64,000 nucleotides of DNA, taken from positions 143,333-207,332 of the forward strand of contig CAZLGT010000001.1 of NCBI GenBank assembly GCA_964559175.1. Direction: 5' to 3'. The translations under genes and the position numbers were made by a program. Shown here in pieces: positions 35,073-43,758 of this stretch (position 1 is the first letter of the stretch; every line of letters begins with the position of its first letter). Under the pieces are notes generated by a model that was not told the DNA's origin, made no database searches, and worked only from the letters and a program-made list of their open reading frames with translations. The DNA is from Mariniphaga sp964559175 (GTDB lineage Bacteria > Bacteroidota > Bacteroidia > Bacteroidales > Prolixibacteraceae).

Positions 35073-36860
35073 ATGGAAACTTCTGCCATTGAATTTTATC
35101 TATCGAAACAGGAGACTTTTAACTCGAAACTGAGAGCCGTTTCCCAAAAAATCAGGCTTTTTGCATGGTACCGGCTGGCTACATTCGTTTTAATTTTTGT
35201 CCCTTTTGCAGGCTGGGGCTGGAATGGCTGGCTCACCGTTTTACCTGCAACACTTTTTTTGGTCCTCTTTTTCTTTTTGGTGAAGAAGAACATTCAACTT
35301 GAAAAACAAAAAAAGAAGTTTGAAACACTAAAGAAAATCATCGAAGATGAGATACTCGCCCTGAAACATCAGTTCAGTCATTTCAAAAACGGGAAAGAAT
35401 TTTTGAACCCGGGCCATTTTAACTCCTACGATTTGGATTTGTTCGGTGAAGATTCCGTTTTTCAGTTTATAAACCGTACGTCAACGTTAAGCGGAAAACA
35501 ACGGCTGGCAGGCTGGCTGCAATCGCCACCACTCGATAAAACAGAAATTGAGCAGCGACAGGAAGCTGTTCGTGAACTTTCGGCTATTCCCAACTGGCGG
35601 CTGCATTTTCTGGCCAACGGTCATCTGTTTAAGGAAACTCCGGAATTGAACGAAGAGATCAAACACTGGTCGGAAACGGAATTAAATGTGAATCGGCCTG
35701 CTGCAATCCGCGCTTCGATCATCATCATTCCATTACTGACCATCCTTGCTGCTATTCCGGCTTTCATGGGGATTTCCAACCTCTGGGTGGTGCTGATGTT
35801 ATTTACACAATGGGGAATACTTTGGTTTTCACGAAAAAGAGTGACGCAATATTATGAGTTTTTTGGCCGGAAATCGGAGTTGCTGGGAAAATACATGCAA
35901 CTGCTGGAGTTTATTGAAGAGAGGGAATTTCAGTCTCCATTTCTGTTGGAGTTGCAAAAAAAAGTGCGAACCCCCGACAGGGCAAGCCATATTTTCAGGC
36001 AATTAAAAAAGTTGGTAGGACAATTTGAATACCGGCAAAACCTTGTAGTTGCCATGGTTTTTAATTCCCTGTTTTTATGGGATTTACGCTGCGTTTACAA
36101 ACTGTGGAACTGGCACCGGCACAACCGGCAAAAACTGGCGGCCTGGCTCGATGTAATTGCCGAAACCGATGCACTCATTAGCCTGGCCAACCTGGCATAC
36201 AACCATCCGGAATTTGTTTATCCCGAAATTCACGACGGCGGTTTCACTCTGCAGGCCAAACAACTGGGGCATCCGTTGCTGCCTGCCGGAAAGCGGGTAA
36301 ACAACGACCTGTCAATCAACGGATGGGGAAAAGTACTGATTATTACCGGCGCCAACATGGCCGGGAAAAGTACCTTTTTGCGTACGGTGGGAATCAACCT
36401 GATTCTGGGTCGGACAGGCACTCCGGTTTGTGCAGAAAACCTGGTTTTCAATCCGGTAAAAGTTTACACCAACATGCGCACCACCGACAACCTGCTCAAA
36501 GACGAATCGTACTTTTTTGCCGAACTGAAACGCATAAAAACTGTACTCGACCGCCTGGAAAACGGCGAAAAGATTTTTGTTATTCTCGATGAAATGCTGA
36601 AAGGAACCAATTCGGTGGACAAACTGAACGGTTCGCGCGAACTGATTCGTAAATTACTGGAGCTGAAAGCTGTGGCCTTAATTGCCACCCACGACCTGAA
36701 AATCAGTGAAATGGAAGATGAATACCCGCAAATGGTGTTTAACAAATGTTTCGAAATCAAACTTGAAAACGATGAAATGGTTTTTGACTACCTCCTTACC
36801 GATGGCGTTACCAAAACCATGAATGCTACCTTCCTCATGAAAAAAATGGGTATAATTTAA
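35073..36860 (+). CDS. MutS-family ATPase with predicted membrane segments
   Basis: A 595-residue protein. The C-terminal third is a MutS ATPase domain: ITGANMAGKSTFLRTVG (Walker A, near residues 427-443), VILDEMLKGTNSVDKLNG (Walker B and signature) and LIATHDLKISEME. The mismatch-recognition and connector domains of MutS are absent. Hydrophobic segments at about 31-70 (two) and 211-253 (one or two) predict membrane anchoring, which is odd for a DNA repair ATPase. The family occurs in Bacteroidota as MutS-related or MutS domain V protein with no assigned function. It is joined to obgE and PAP2. Confidence 0.82.
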   Translation: METSAIEFYLSKQETFNSKLRAVSQKIRLFAWYRLATFVLIFVPFAGWGWNGWLTVLPATLFLVLFFFLVKKNIQLEKQKKKFETLKKIIEDEILALKHQFSHFKNGKEFLNPGHFNSYDLDLFGEDSVFQFINRTSTLSGKQRLAGWLQSPPLDKTEIEQRQEAVRELSAIPNWRLHFLANGHLFKETPELNEEIKHWSETELNVNRPAAIRASIIIIPLLTILAAIPAFMGISNLWVVLMLFTQWGILWFSRKRVTQYYEFFGRKSELLGKYMQLLEFIEEREFQSPFLLELQKKVRTPDRASHIFRQLKKLVGQFEYRQNLVVAMVFNSLFLWDLRCVYKLWNWHRHNRQKLAAWLDVIAETDALISLANLAYNHPEFVYPEIHDGGFTLQAKQLGHPLLPAGKRVNNDLSINGWGKVLIITGANMAGKSTFLRTVGINLILGRTGTPVCAENLVFNPVKVYTNMRTTDNLLKDESYFFAELKRIKTVLDRLENGEKIFVILDEMLKGTNSVDKLNGSRELIRKLLELKAVALIATHDLKISEMEDEYPQMVFNKCFEIKLENDEMVFDYLLTDGVTKTMNATFLMKKMGII

Positions 36861-36928
36861 GTAACTTTATCGCCAGAAAATTAATTTGAAATTTCTTTGA
36901 TTTTCAGCCTTAAAAAAATTAACCGAGT

Positions 36929-37450
36929 ATGGAAAACTTTACAAATTCAATTTTACTGCCTGAAAATTTACCTGAAATTGAATCGAATACTTTTAACCTT
37001 TTAGACAAGAAATATTTGAGGATACTCCTTCTCCAAAACCTTATTTTATATTTGTTGCTATCCGGCGCACTGGTTATATTTTTACTTCTCACCGAACAGA
37101 AACCACCAATATTCATCACGCTCTCCGTAAGCCTGATAATTGTTTTGGCAGTCGGCTTGTCGTTGGCGATTACCGTTTTAGGCTTCCCAAAAAAAGGGTA
37201 TTTGGTGCGCGAAAAAGATGTTTCGTTCCAAAAGGGATTAATTACCTACAAACTCACAACTGTGCCTTTTAACCGCATTCAGCATGTAGAAGTAAATCAG
37301 GGCATTCTTGCCAAAATGTATGGGTTGTCATCAGTAAAAATTTATACCGCAGGCGGTACTTCCAGCGATCTGGTAATTCCGGGGTTGCCGGTTGACGATG
37401 CCCAAAAACTCAAAGCATTTTTATCAGAAAAAATCAGCGAGCATGAATAA
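36929..37450 (+). CDS. bacterial PH-domain membrane protein (YdbS-like)
   Basis: A 173-residue protein with two hydrophobic helices at about 30-50 and 60-80, followed by a bacterial PH (bPH2, formerly DUF304) domain: VSFQKGLITYKLTTVPFNRIQHVEVNQG and VKIYTAGGTSSDLVIPGLP. Bacillus YdbS/YdbT form a two-gene membrane pair linked to envelope and bacteriocin resistance. Here too a larger homologue follows, overlapping by 8 bp. Confidence 0.82.
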   Translation: MENFTNSILLPENLPEIESNTFNLLDKKYLRILLLQNLILYLLLSGALVIFLLLTEQKPPIFITLSVSLIIVLAVGLSLAITVLGFPKKGYLVREKDVSFQKGLITYKLTTVPFNRIQHVEVNQGILAKMYGLSSVKIYTAGGTSSDLVIPGLPVDDAQKLKAFLSEKISEHE

Positions 37451-38930
37451 ACCCGACCTCTCAATTCCCACCCGGCAATCGGTTAAAGGGCTGGCGCTCA
37501 TTTTTATAATCAGCATTCGGCAGGCCATCAAAATGTTCTGGCCATTGATTCTGATCCTGGTTATTCAAAATGATATATTTAAGGACAGGTTGGTTGTGGT
37601 AATTTCAATTTTGACCGCATTGATTTTGCTGGTTGTACATACCATTCTTTACTACCTCAATTTCTATTTTTTTGTTGCCAACGGAGAATTTGTTTTGAAA
37701 AAGGGTTATTTGCGAAAAAAGGTATTATCGATTCCCCTCGACCGTATTCAGAGTGTTAACACCAAACAGAACCTTATTCAGCAGTTGTTAAATGTGGTGT
37801 CGCTCGAAATCGACACTGCCGGAACCATTGGCATGGAACTGAAAATTCACGCCCTTGAAAATTCGTTTTCAACCGAATTGCAAACTTTGCTCCGTTCGGC
37901 AAAAAAAGAAAAGCTTGATTGGGCAACCGATGAACTGCAGGAAAAAACAGAAGCTGAAGAAAAATTAATTTTAAAACTTTCAACATCAGATTTGTTAAAA
38001 ATTGGGATCAGCCAGAACCATCTTCGTGCAGGTCTGATAATTATTGCTTTTGGGTTTCAGATTTTTCAGCAAATAGAAGATTTATTTCAGGAAAAAGCAG
38101 AAGAATATTCCAATGAATTGATCGGTTTTATGTCGAATTCAAGTTGGGCATTAATTGCTTTCCTGCTGGTATTTTTCCTTTTAGTTTCCATCATTTTTTC
38201 ACTTTTTCGCACGCTGCTTAAATATTTCGATTTTAAACTCCTGAAAAAGGAAGACACTTACCGCGTTGAGTCGGGGCTGATAAACAAACGGAATGTGATA
38301 ATTCCGCACAATAAACTTCAGGAACTGAATTGGGAAACTGGCCCGATAAAACAAATTTTCGGTATCTACAACCTTGTTTTCAAACAGGCTGTAAGCGGGC
38401 AAAACCGAAGACAACAGGTAGTTGATGCGCCGGGTTGTTTGAGCAGGCATTTGGAGCTGCTCAAAACAGATTTGTTTGGTGATGAGCAACTTTCACTCAA
38501 TCCAAAAATTTATTCAGATAGTTATTATTTCAGACGGTTGTGGATTTTATTCGGCTGGCTGCCGGTTATTATTGCCACTCCATTTTTATTTTCAGAATGG
38601 CGTTTCTGGGGTGGTGTTGTGTTCTGGCTTTCACTATCGGCGGGCTACAGTTTTCTAATCCTAAAAAAACGATATTTCAGGATTAACAACGACCAAATCA
38701 GGGTTTCAAAAGGTGCCATTTCGCACAAATGGGAACAGATGAAATTATTTAAAATCCAGTCGGTTGAATTTCGCCAAACCATTTTTCAAAAACGCCGATC
38801 GCTGGCCAGCCTGCATTTAACAAATGCCTCCGGAACAATCACTATTCCTTATATCGGGGAAATGATGGCCAAACAGATATACAATTACCTACTTTACCAT
38901 ACTGAGATTTCGGAAGAACGGTGGATGTAA
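37443..38930 (+). CDS. multi-domain bacterial PH protein (YdbT-like)
   Basis: A 495-residue membrane protein from ATG 37443, which overlaps the preceding gene. Three bPH2 domains are interleaved with paired hydrophobic segments: VLKKGYLRKKVLSIPLDRIQSVNT, VESGLINKRNVIIPHNKLQELNW and VSKGAISHKWEQMKLFKIQSVEF each follow two predicted helices. This is the YdbT arrangement. Function beyond envelope association is unknown. Confidence 0.82.
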   Translation: MNKPDLSIPTRQSVKGLALIFIISIRQAIKMFWPLILILVIQNDIFKDRLVVVISILTALILLVVHTILYYLNFYFFVANGEFVLKKGYLRKKVLSIPLDRIQSVNTKQNLIQQLLNVVSLEIDTAGTIGMELKIHALENSFSTELQTLLRSAKKEKLDWATDELQEKTEAEEKLILKLSTSDLLKIGISQNHLRAGLIIIAFGFQIFQQIEDLFQEKAEEYSNELIGFMSNSSWALIAFLLVFFLLVSIIFSLFRTLLKYFDFKLLKKEDTYRVESGLINKRNVIIPHNKLQELNWETGPIKQIFGIYNLVFKQAVSGQNRRQQVVDAPGCLSRHLELLKTDLFGDEQLSLNPKIYSDSYYFRRLWILFGWLPVIIATPFLFSEWRFWGGVVFWLSLSAGYSFLILKKRYFRINNDQIRVSKGAISHKWEQMKLFKIQSVEFRQTIFQKRRSLASLHLTNASGTITIPYIGEMMAKQIYNYLLYHTEISEERWM

Positions 38931-38954
38931 TATCTTTAGCTATCTCAAAAATAT

Positions 38955-38962
38955 TAACTTTG
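38955..38962 (+). promoter_or_regulatory. -7 promoter element (TAACTTTG) for fucosidase-hexokinase
   Basis: Exact TAnnTTTG match 62 bp before the GH29 start, giving a leader of about 55 nt. Confidence 0.5.
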
Positions 38963-39024
38963 GTCATTTTTATGAAATTGAGGATAATCAACTAATTAAT
39001 TAGCAAGATTAAAAGCAAGATAAG

Positions 39025-40401
39025 ATGAAAAAAATTGGTATTCCTTTTCTGTTTTTGTTTTTAACCATTCAGGTAATAGCCCAGACTTACCAGCCCACAT
39101 GGGAATCTATTGACAGCCGGCCGGTGCCGCAATGGTTTGAGGATGTGAAATTTGGAATTTTTATTCACTGGGGAGTTTATGCTGTTCCGGCCTGGGCGCC
39201 TGCCGATGCCGATATTGGTATTTATGCCAAATATTCGGAATGGTACTGGTGGCGGATAAACGAAGAGAGCAAAGCCGGAAAACTTTTCCGCGATTACCAT
39301 AACAGTATGTACGGCGAAAATTTCAAATACCAGGATTTTGCGCCCCTATGGAAAGCACAGCATTTTGAACCGGACCATTGGGCCGATGTGTTTAAAAAAG
39401 CCGGTGCCAGATATGTGGTGCTTACATCGAAACATCACGAGGGGTTTACGCTTTGGCCCAGCGAACAAAGCTGGAACTGGAACAGCGTGGACATTGGCCC
39501 GCACCGCGACTTGTGTGGCGACCTGACCAAATCGGTAAAAGATGCCGGCCTGCACATGGGATTTTACTATTCGTTATATGAATGGTACAATCCGTTGTAT
39601 CACAACAACCTCGGAAAATATGTGGATGACCACATGATACCGCAAATGAAAGATTTGGTTAACCGCTACGAACCCGATATTTTCTGGACCGACGGCGAAT
39701 GGGACCATCCAAGCGAAAAGTGGAAAAGCACTGAATTTCTGGCCTGGTTGTATAACGAATCGCCGGTAAAAGACCGCGTTGCAGTGAACGACCGCTGGGG
39801 AAAGGAAACCCGTGGCGTAAATGGCGGATATTTTACCACAGAATACGACCTGGTGCACGACCGCGACGGTGTGGGCGAAGTGGAACGTCCCTGGGAAGAG
39901 TGCCGCGGAATAGGCACTTCGTTCGGGTATAACCAGATTGAAACTCCTGACAATTATATGACTTCGGATGCTTTGGTTGATTTACTCATTGCCAAAGTGG
40001 CCGGTGGCGGAAATCTTTTACTCGATGTTGGCCCCACTGCCGACGGACGGATTCCGGTTATTCAGCAGCAACGCCTGCTCGATATGGGTAGCTGGCTCGA
40101 AGTAAACGGCGAAGCAATTTACGAAACACGCAAATGGGAAGGTTCAACTTCCAACAACACAGAAAATATTTATTTCACTAAAAAGGGAAACGATTTGTAT
40201 GTTCTTTGCACCGAATTTCCTGAAAAGCCGATTACCGTAGAAGGAATTAAAAATGCCGGAAAAGTTTCCATGCTGGGTTTTGATGGAAATGTCAAATCAA
40301 AAAAATCGGGAAATAGAATCACCATAACACCGCCGGTTTTAACGCCTTTAACAAATCCCAGTCCGTATGCCTGGGTATTCAAAATTGAAAATTCACTATA
40401 A
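39025..40401 (+). CDS. GH29 alpha-L-fucosidase
   Basis: A 458-residue secreted glycosidase; the signal ends FLTIQVIAQ. GH29 landmarks: FEDVKFGIFIHWGVYAVPAW, YVVLTSKHHEGFTLW, and FWTDGEWDHP with the nucleophile Asp near residue 223. The acid/base residue is not reliably identifiable by eye. It releases L-fucose from glycans or plant and algal polysaccharides. The next gene, a hexokinase, follows after 11 bp; fucose itself is not phosphorylated by hexokinase, so the pairing may be coincidental or serve coreleased glucose-type sugars. Confidence 0.9.
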   Translation: MKKIGIPFLFLFLTIQVIAQTYQPTWESIDSRPVPQWFEDVKFGIFIHWGVYAVPAWAPADADIGIYAKYSEWYWWRINEESKAGKLFRDYHNSMYGENFKYQDFAPLWKAQHFEPDHWADVFKKAGARYVVLTSKHHEGFTLWPSEQSWNWNSVDIGPHRDLCGDLTKSVKDAGLHMGFYYSLYEWYNPLYHNNLGKYVDDHMIPQMKDLVNRYEPDIFWTDGEWDHPSEKWKSTEFLAWLYNESPVKDRVAVNDRWGKETRGVNGGYFTTEYDLVHDRDGVGEVERPWEECRGIGTSFGYNQIETPDNYMTSDALVDLLIAKVAGGGNLLLDVGPTADGRIPVIQQQRLLDMGSWLEVNGEAIYETRKWEGSTSNNTENIYFTKKGNDLYVLCTEFPEKPITVEGIKNAGKVSMLGFDGNVKSKKSGNRITITPPVLTPLTNPSPYAWVFKIENSL

Positions 40402-40412
40402 ATTATAACAAC

Positions 40413-41696
40413 ATGAACAAAGCTCAACAATTTTTAAAAGTACACAAACTGTATTCTTCGGAAATTGACATTCATTCAATTACCGATGATTTTATTGCCG
40501 AAATGAAAAATGGCCTTGAAGCCAAACCTGGCTCGCTGCAAATGATTCCAACGTATTTGGGTGCCGAAGGGAAAATTAAACCCAACGAACCGGTTGTGGC
40601 TATCGATGCGGGTGGTACCAACTTCAGAGCAGTAAAAATGTCGTTCGACGAAAACCTGAACCTGGTTACCGAAAACTTGCAGCAACGAAAAATGCCAGCC
40701 ATCGACGAAGAGTTGTCAAACAAGGAATTTTTTGCCACGCTGGCCGCTTATCTTACAAGTTACAAAGATGTTTCAGAGAAAATAGGTTTTTGTTTTTCCT
40801 ATGCAGTAGAAATGTTTCCAAACAAAGACGGCAAACTGCTTGAATGGAGCAAGGAAGTAAAAGCCCCCGAAGTAATTGGTCAGATGGTGGGTAAAAATCT
40901 GCTTGAAGCAATGGGAACACCGAATAAAGAAATTCTTTTGATGAACGACACAGTTTCAACCCTGCTGGCAGGCCAGGCTGCTACGGCTGGCCGTAAATTC
41001 GATACCTACATTGGGTTCATTCTTGGCACAGGAACAAATGCATGTTACATCGAGAAAAACAAGAACATTACAAAAACGGCAGACCTCGATCCGAAAGGAA
41101 ACATGATTATTAACATCGAATCGGGAAATTTCAGTTTGATGCCGCGCACCGACATCGATGTTGCTTTCGATAACACCACAAAACAACCCGGACGTTATAC
41201 GTTCGAGAAGATGATCTCAGGCGGCTATTTTGGCGGACTTTGTACCACAGCATTAAAATTGGCTGCTGCCGAAGATGTTTTCAGTTCCGAAAGCAGGGTG
41301 AAAATGAAGAATATGGATGAACTGACTTCGGAAGAAGTAAATAATTTCGTTTGTGGAATTGATTTGCCTGCAAATACGCTATCGACTGTCCTTTTAAGCA
41401 AGGAAGACAAAGAGGCTGCTGCCGAAATTATCAATGCGCTGATTACACGCGCTGCAAAACTAACGGCTGCCAGTCTGGCCGCAGTAATTCTGAAAACCGG
41501 CAAAGGAAAATCGGCCGATAAACCCGTATTGATGACCATTGAAGGTACCACATTCTACAAAATGAACAACTTCCAGGTGATGTTTGAAGCCTTCCTGCAG
41601 GGTTTCTTTTCGGGCGAAAACCGTCGTTTTTATGAAATTGTGGAAGTGCCCAACTCGAGTCTCATTGGGGCCGGTATTGCAGCAATTGTGAATTAA
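40413..41696 (+). CDS. hexokinase-family sugar kinase
   Basis: A 427-residue protein of the eukaryote-like hexokinase family (PF00349/PF03727) found in Bacteroidota, not the ROK glucokinase. Motifs: VVAIDAGGTNFRAVKM (phosphate 1), GFCFSYAVEMFPN, LLMNDTVSTLLAG (catalytic Asp), GFILGTGTNACYIE and GNFSLMPRTDID. It phosphorylates hexoses at C6 in the cytosol. Together with pgi, 6.3 kb away, it forms the top of glycolysis. Confidence 0.9.
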   Translation: MNKAQQFLKVHKLYSSEIDIHSITDDFIAEMKNGLEAKPGSLQMIPTYLGAEGKIKPNEPVVAIDAGGTNFRAVKMSFDENLNLVTENLQQRKMPAIDEELSNKEFFATLAAYLTSYKDVSEKIGFCFSYAVEMFPNKDGKLLEWSKEVKAPEVIGQMVGKNLLEAMGTPNKEILLMNDTVSTLLAGQAATAGRKFDTYIGFILGTGTNACYIEKNKNITKTADLDPKGNMIINIESGNFSLMPRTDIDVAFDNTTKQPGRYTFEKMISGGYFGGLCTTALKLAAAEDVFSSESRVKMKNMDELTSEEVNNFVCGIDLPANTLSTVLLSKEDKEAAAEIINALITRAAKLTAASLAAVILKTGKGKSADKPVLMTIEGTTFYKMNNFQVMFEAFLQGFFSGENRRFYEIVEVPNSSLIGAGIAAIVN

Positions 41697-41706
41697 TACA
41701 ACCCAT

Positions 41707-41741
41707 TTACTCTGACGGGGCTATTAGCGCCGTCAGAGTAA
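41707..41741. terminator. perfect 12-bp inverted repeat between convergent genes
   Basis: TTACTCTGACGG (41707-41718) and CCGTCAGAGTAA (41730-41741) pair without mismatch around an 11-base loop, exactly between the convergent hexokinase and PAS-receiver genes. No strong T run on either strand, so it is a bidirectional terminator candidate, not a classical one. Confidence 0.55.
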
Positions 41742-41744
41742 AAA

Positions 41745-42767
41745 TTAATTGAAAAACTTCACAATTACCGAGAATAAATCTTTTTTCATCAGGGGTTTGG
41801 CCAGGTAATCGTCGCAGCCGGCAGCCAGGGCTTTTTCCCGGTCGCTTGCCAGTGCATAAGCGGTTTGAGCTACCACAACTACCTGTTTGCTGAGCTCTTT
41901 TATTTTTATGGTTGCAGAATACCCATCCATAACCGGCATTTTAATATCCATTAAAACAAGGTCGATTCCGGGATTGCTCTGAAAAAGTTCAACAGCTTGT
42001 TTTCCGTTATTGGCAAACAGCATTTTTTTGCATTTGCCTTCAAAAAGTTTTGACAAGTATATATGGGTAACCTCATCGTCATCAGCCACAAGAATGGTTA
42101 ATCCGGAAAGAATATTATCTGTTTTATCCGCTTCACTTGTCAGATTGTTTTCACTCGCTTTTTCCAACGAATAACTCATGTCTTTCTGCTCCGGTTCCGT
42201 TCCGGCATCATCTTCCAGCTCATCTACATCTGCACAATCAATAAAAACCAACCTGAAGGATTGGTTTTCCACTTCAGTTTCCATCCCGCTTATTCCAAAT
42301 ATTTTTACCTCCACAGGGCTTTGGTTTATGTTTAAGTGAATTGTTATTCCGCCGTTACCTTTTCCTGCTTTCAAACTTTTCAAAAAGTAAATAAACTTCC
42401 CTTGAAATTCCTGTGGGATGAATTGCGAAAATTTTTTGTTTATGAGGTTTTCACTTTTGTTTTGCAGAACATTGCAAGCAACACTATTGATTTTTTTAAT
42501 CTGAGAGTTTTGATCAACAACGAGATAACCAACCGGGGCATTCAAATATAAATTGGAATACCATTCGTATTCATCAATCAAATTTTGATAAGTAGCAAGA
42601 AGAATGGAAAAAATTTGTTCAGGATTTGACTGGTTTGAGGCAATGGTTTTGGACAGCTGCATCAAATCATTTAAAAAATGTAACCCATTACCCGGCGCTT
42701 CTTTTGAGAAATTATGGGATTTTTTTGACCAGTCGTTTTCATTTTTGTATTCCAATGGTTCAATCAT
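41745..42767 (-). CDS. PAS-domain protein with C-terminal response-regulator receiver
   Basis: A 340-residue protein. The N-terminal part (about 1-70) is helical, then a PAS domain (NLYLNAPVGYLVVDQNSQIKKINSVA, about 72-170), a 45-residue acidic low-complexity linker, and a REC domain (ILVADDDEVTHIYLSKLF, VLMDIKMPVMDG with the phospho-acceptor Asp, AQTAYA, LAKPL) at the C-terminus. The order is that of a hybrid histidine kinase, but no H-box or HATPase domain is present. It has no output domain. It could be a phosphate sink or a protein-interaction switch; the partner kinase is not in the window. Confidence 0.85.
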   Translation of the reverse strand: MIEPLEYKNENDWSKKSHNFSKEAPGNGLHFLNDLMQLSKTIASNQSNPEQIFSILLATYQNLIDEYEWYSNLYLNAPVGYLVVDQNSQIKKINSVACNVLQNKSENLINKKFSQFIPQEFQGKFIYFLKSLKAGKGNGGITIHLNINQSPVEVKIFGISGMETEVENQSFRLVFIDCADVDELEDDAGTEPEQKDMSYSLEKASENNLTSEADKTDNILSGLTILVADDDEVTHIYLSKLFEGKCKKMLFANNGKQAVELFQSNPGIDLVLMDIKMPVMDGYSATIKIKELSKQVVVVAQTAYALASDREKALAAGCDDYLAKPLMKKDLFSVIVKFFN

Positions 42768-42854
42768 AACGTGGAAGCATTAATAAAAAACAAGGTAGTT
42801 ATTTTTTGTAATATAAGCATGAAAATTATCAAAATAAAAGTTTCGGTTGCAGCT

Positions 42855-42885
42855 AAAAAAGAAAGGGCAGCTCATCAGCTGCCCT
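42855..42885 (-). terminator. rho-independent terminator of the glycerol operon
   Basis: On the minus strand AGGGCAGCT pairs with AGCTGCCCT around a GATG loop (42864-42885), followed by TTTCTTTTTT. It lies about 110 bp after the glpF stop. Confidence 0.82.
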
Positions 42886-42992
42886 CAAATGTTAACCCCC
42901 AAACACACAAGCAATACAGAACGTATTGCCCTACAAATGTAAAAAACTTTTTTCCTTGTCCAAATATATATTCGTTTTTTTTTGAAAAAAGA

Positions 42993-43739
42993 TCAGCAAT
43001 TGCAGGTAATAAAAAAATGCACTAATGAAGCAATGGCAGCACCGGCAACTGGTCCGAGCGCCGGAATCCATGAGTAGCTCCAGTCGTTATCGTCTTTATT
43101 TTTTAATGGAAGCAGAGCATGAATGATTCGCGGACCCAGGTCACGTGCCGGATTGATGGCATACCCGGTTGTTCCGCCCAGGCTCAGTCCCAGTGCAAAA
43201 ACCACCAGAGCAACCGGTAGCGCTCCAAGCGAACCGAGTCCGACTTTGGTGCTTCCTAAACTTTCATATTCCAAATGGGGCATTGTAATCATCAACACAG
43301 CCAGAACCAAAATGAACGTTCCCACTGTTTCCGAAAAAAAGTTATTGCGGTAATGCCTGATGGCCGGAGCGGTGCAGAAGCAGGATTTTTTGGCTCCGGC
43401 AGCAGTTGTAATTTTAAAATGGTTTCTGAAAAAAATGTAAACAACCAAAGCTCCCAGCATGGCCCCCAGCATTTGCGCCAGAATAAACGGAAATACCTTT
43501 GCCCACTCAAACAATCCGCTAAAAGCCAGCCCCATTGTTACTGCCGGATTGATGTGCGCACCGCTTAAATCGGCTGTGGCCAAAACGGCCACAAAAACGG
43601 CCATGGCCCATCCTGCAGTTATAACTATCCAGCCACCTCCATGGCTGTGCGTTTTTTCAAGGTTTACGTTAGCCACTACGCCATTACCTAACACTATCAG
43701 AATAAAAGTGCCTAAAAATTCTCCAAAAAGTTCAATCAT
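42993..43739 (-). CDS. glpF: glycerol facilitator (aquaglyceroporin)
   Basis: A 248-residue MIP-family channel with six helices. The two NPA half-helices are SGAHINPAVTMG (residues about 60-71) and GYAINPARDLGPRI; the Asp after NPAR is the GlpF-type residue that favours glycerol over water. It follows glpD by 19 bp, third in the glpK-glpD-glpF operon, which closes with a hairpin terminator. Confidence 0.92.
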   Translation of the reverse strand: MIELFGEFLGTFILIVLGNGVVANVNLEKTHSHGGGWIVITAGWAMAVFVAVLATADLSGAHINPAVTMGLAFSGLFEWAKVFPFILAQMLGAMLGALVVYIFFRNHFKITTAAGAKKSCFCTAPAIRHYRNNFFSETVGTFILVLAVLMITMPHLEYESLGSTKVGLGSLGALPVALVVFALGLSLGGTTGYAINPARDLGPRIIHALLPLKNKDDNDWSYSWIPALGPVAGAAIASLVHFFITCNC

Positions 43740-43758
43740 TGATTTCTGTTTTAGTTTA

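Noticed and set aside
35073..36860. Assignment as the mismatch repair protein MutS
   Set aside because: Mismatch recognition and connector domains are missing and membrane segments are predicted, so only the ATPase family is claimed.
39025..41696. A fucose-utilisation operon
   Set aside because: The fucosidase is followed by a hexokinase, not by fucose isomerase, kinase or permease; SusC/SusD genes are absent as well.
42471..42767. A histidine kinase domain in the PAS-receiver protein
   Set aside because: No H-box, N, G1 or G2 box could be found between PAS and the receiver.
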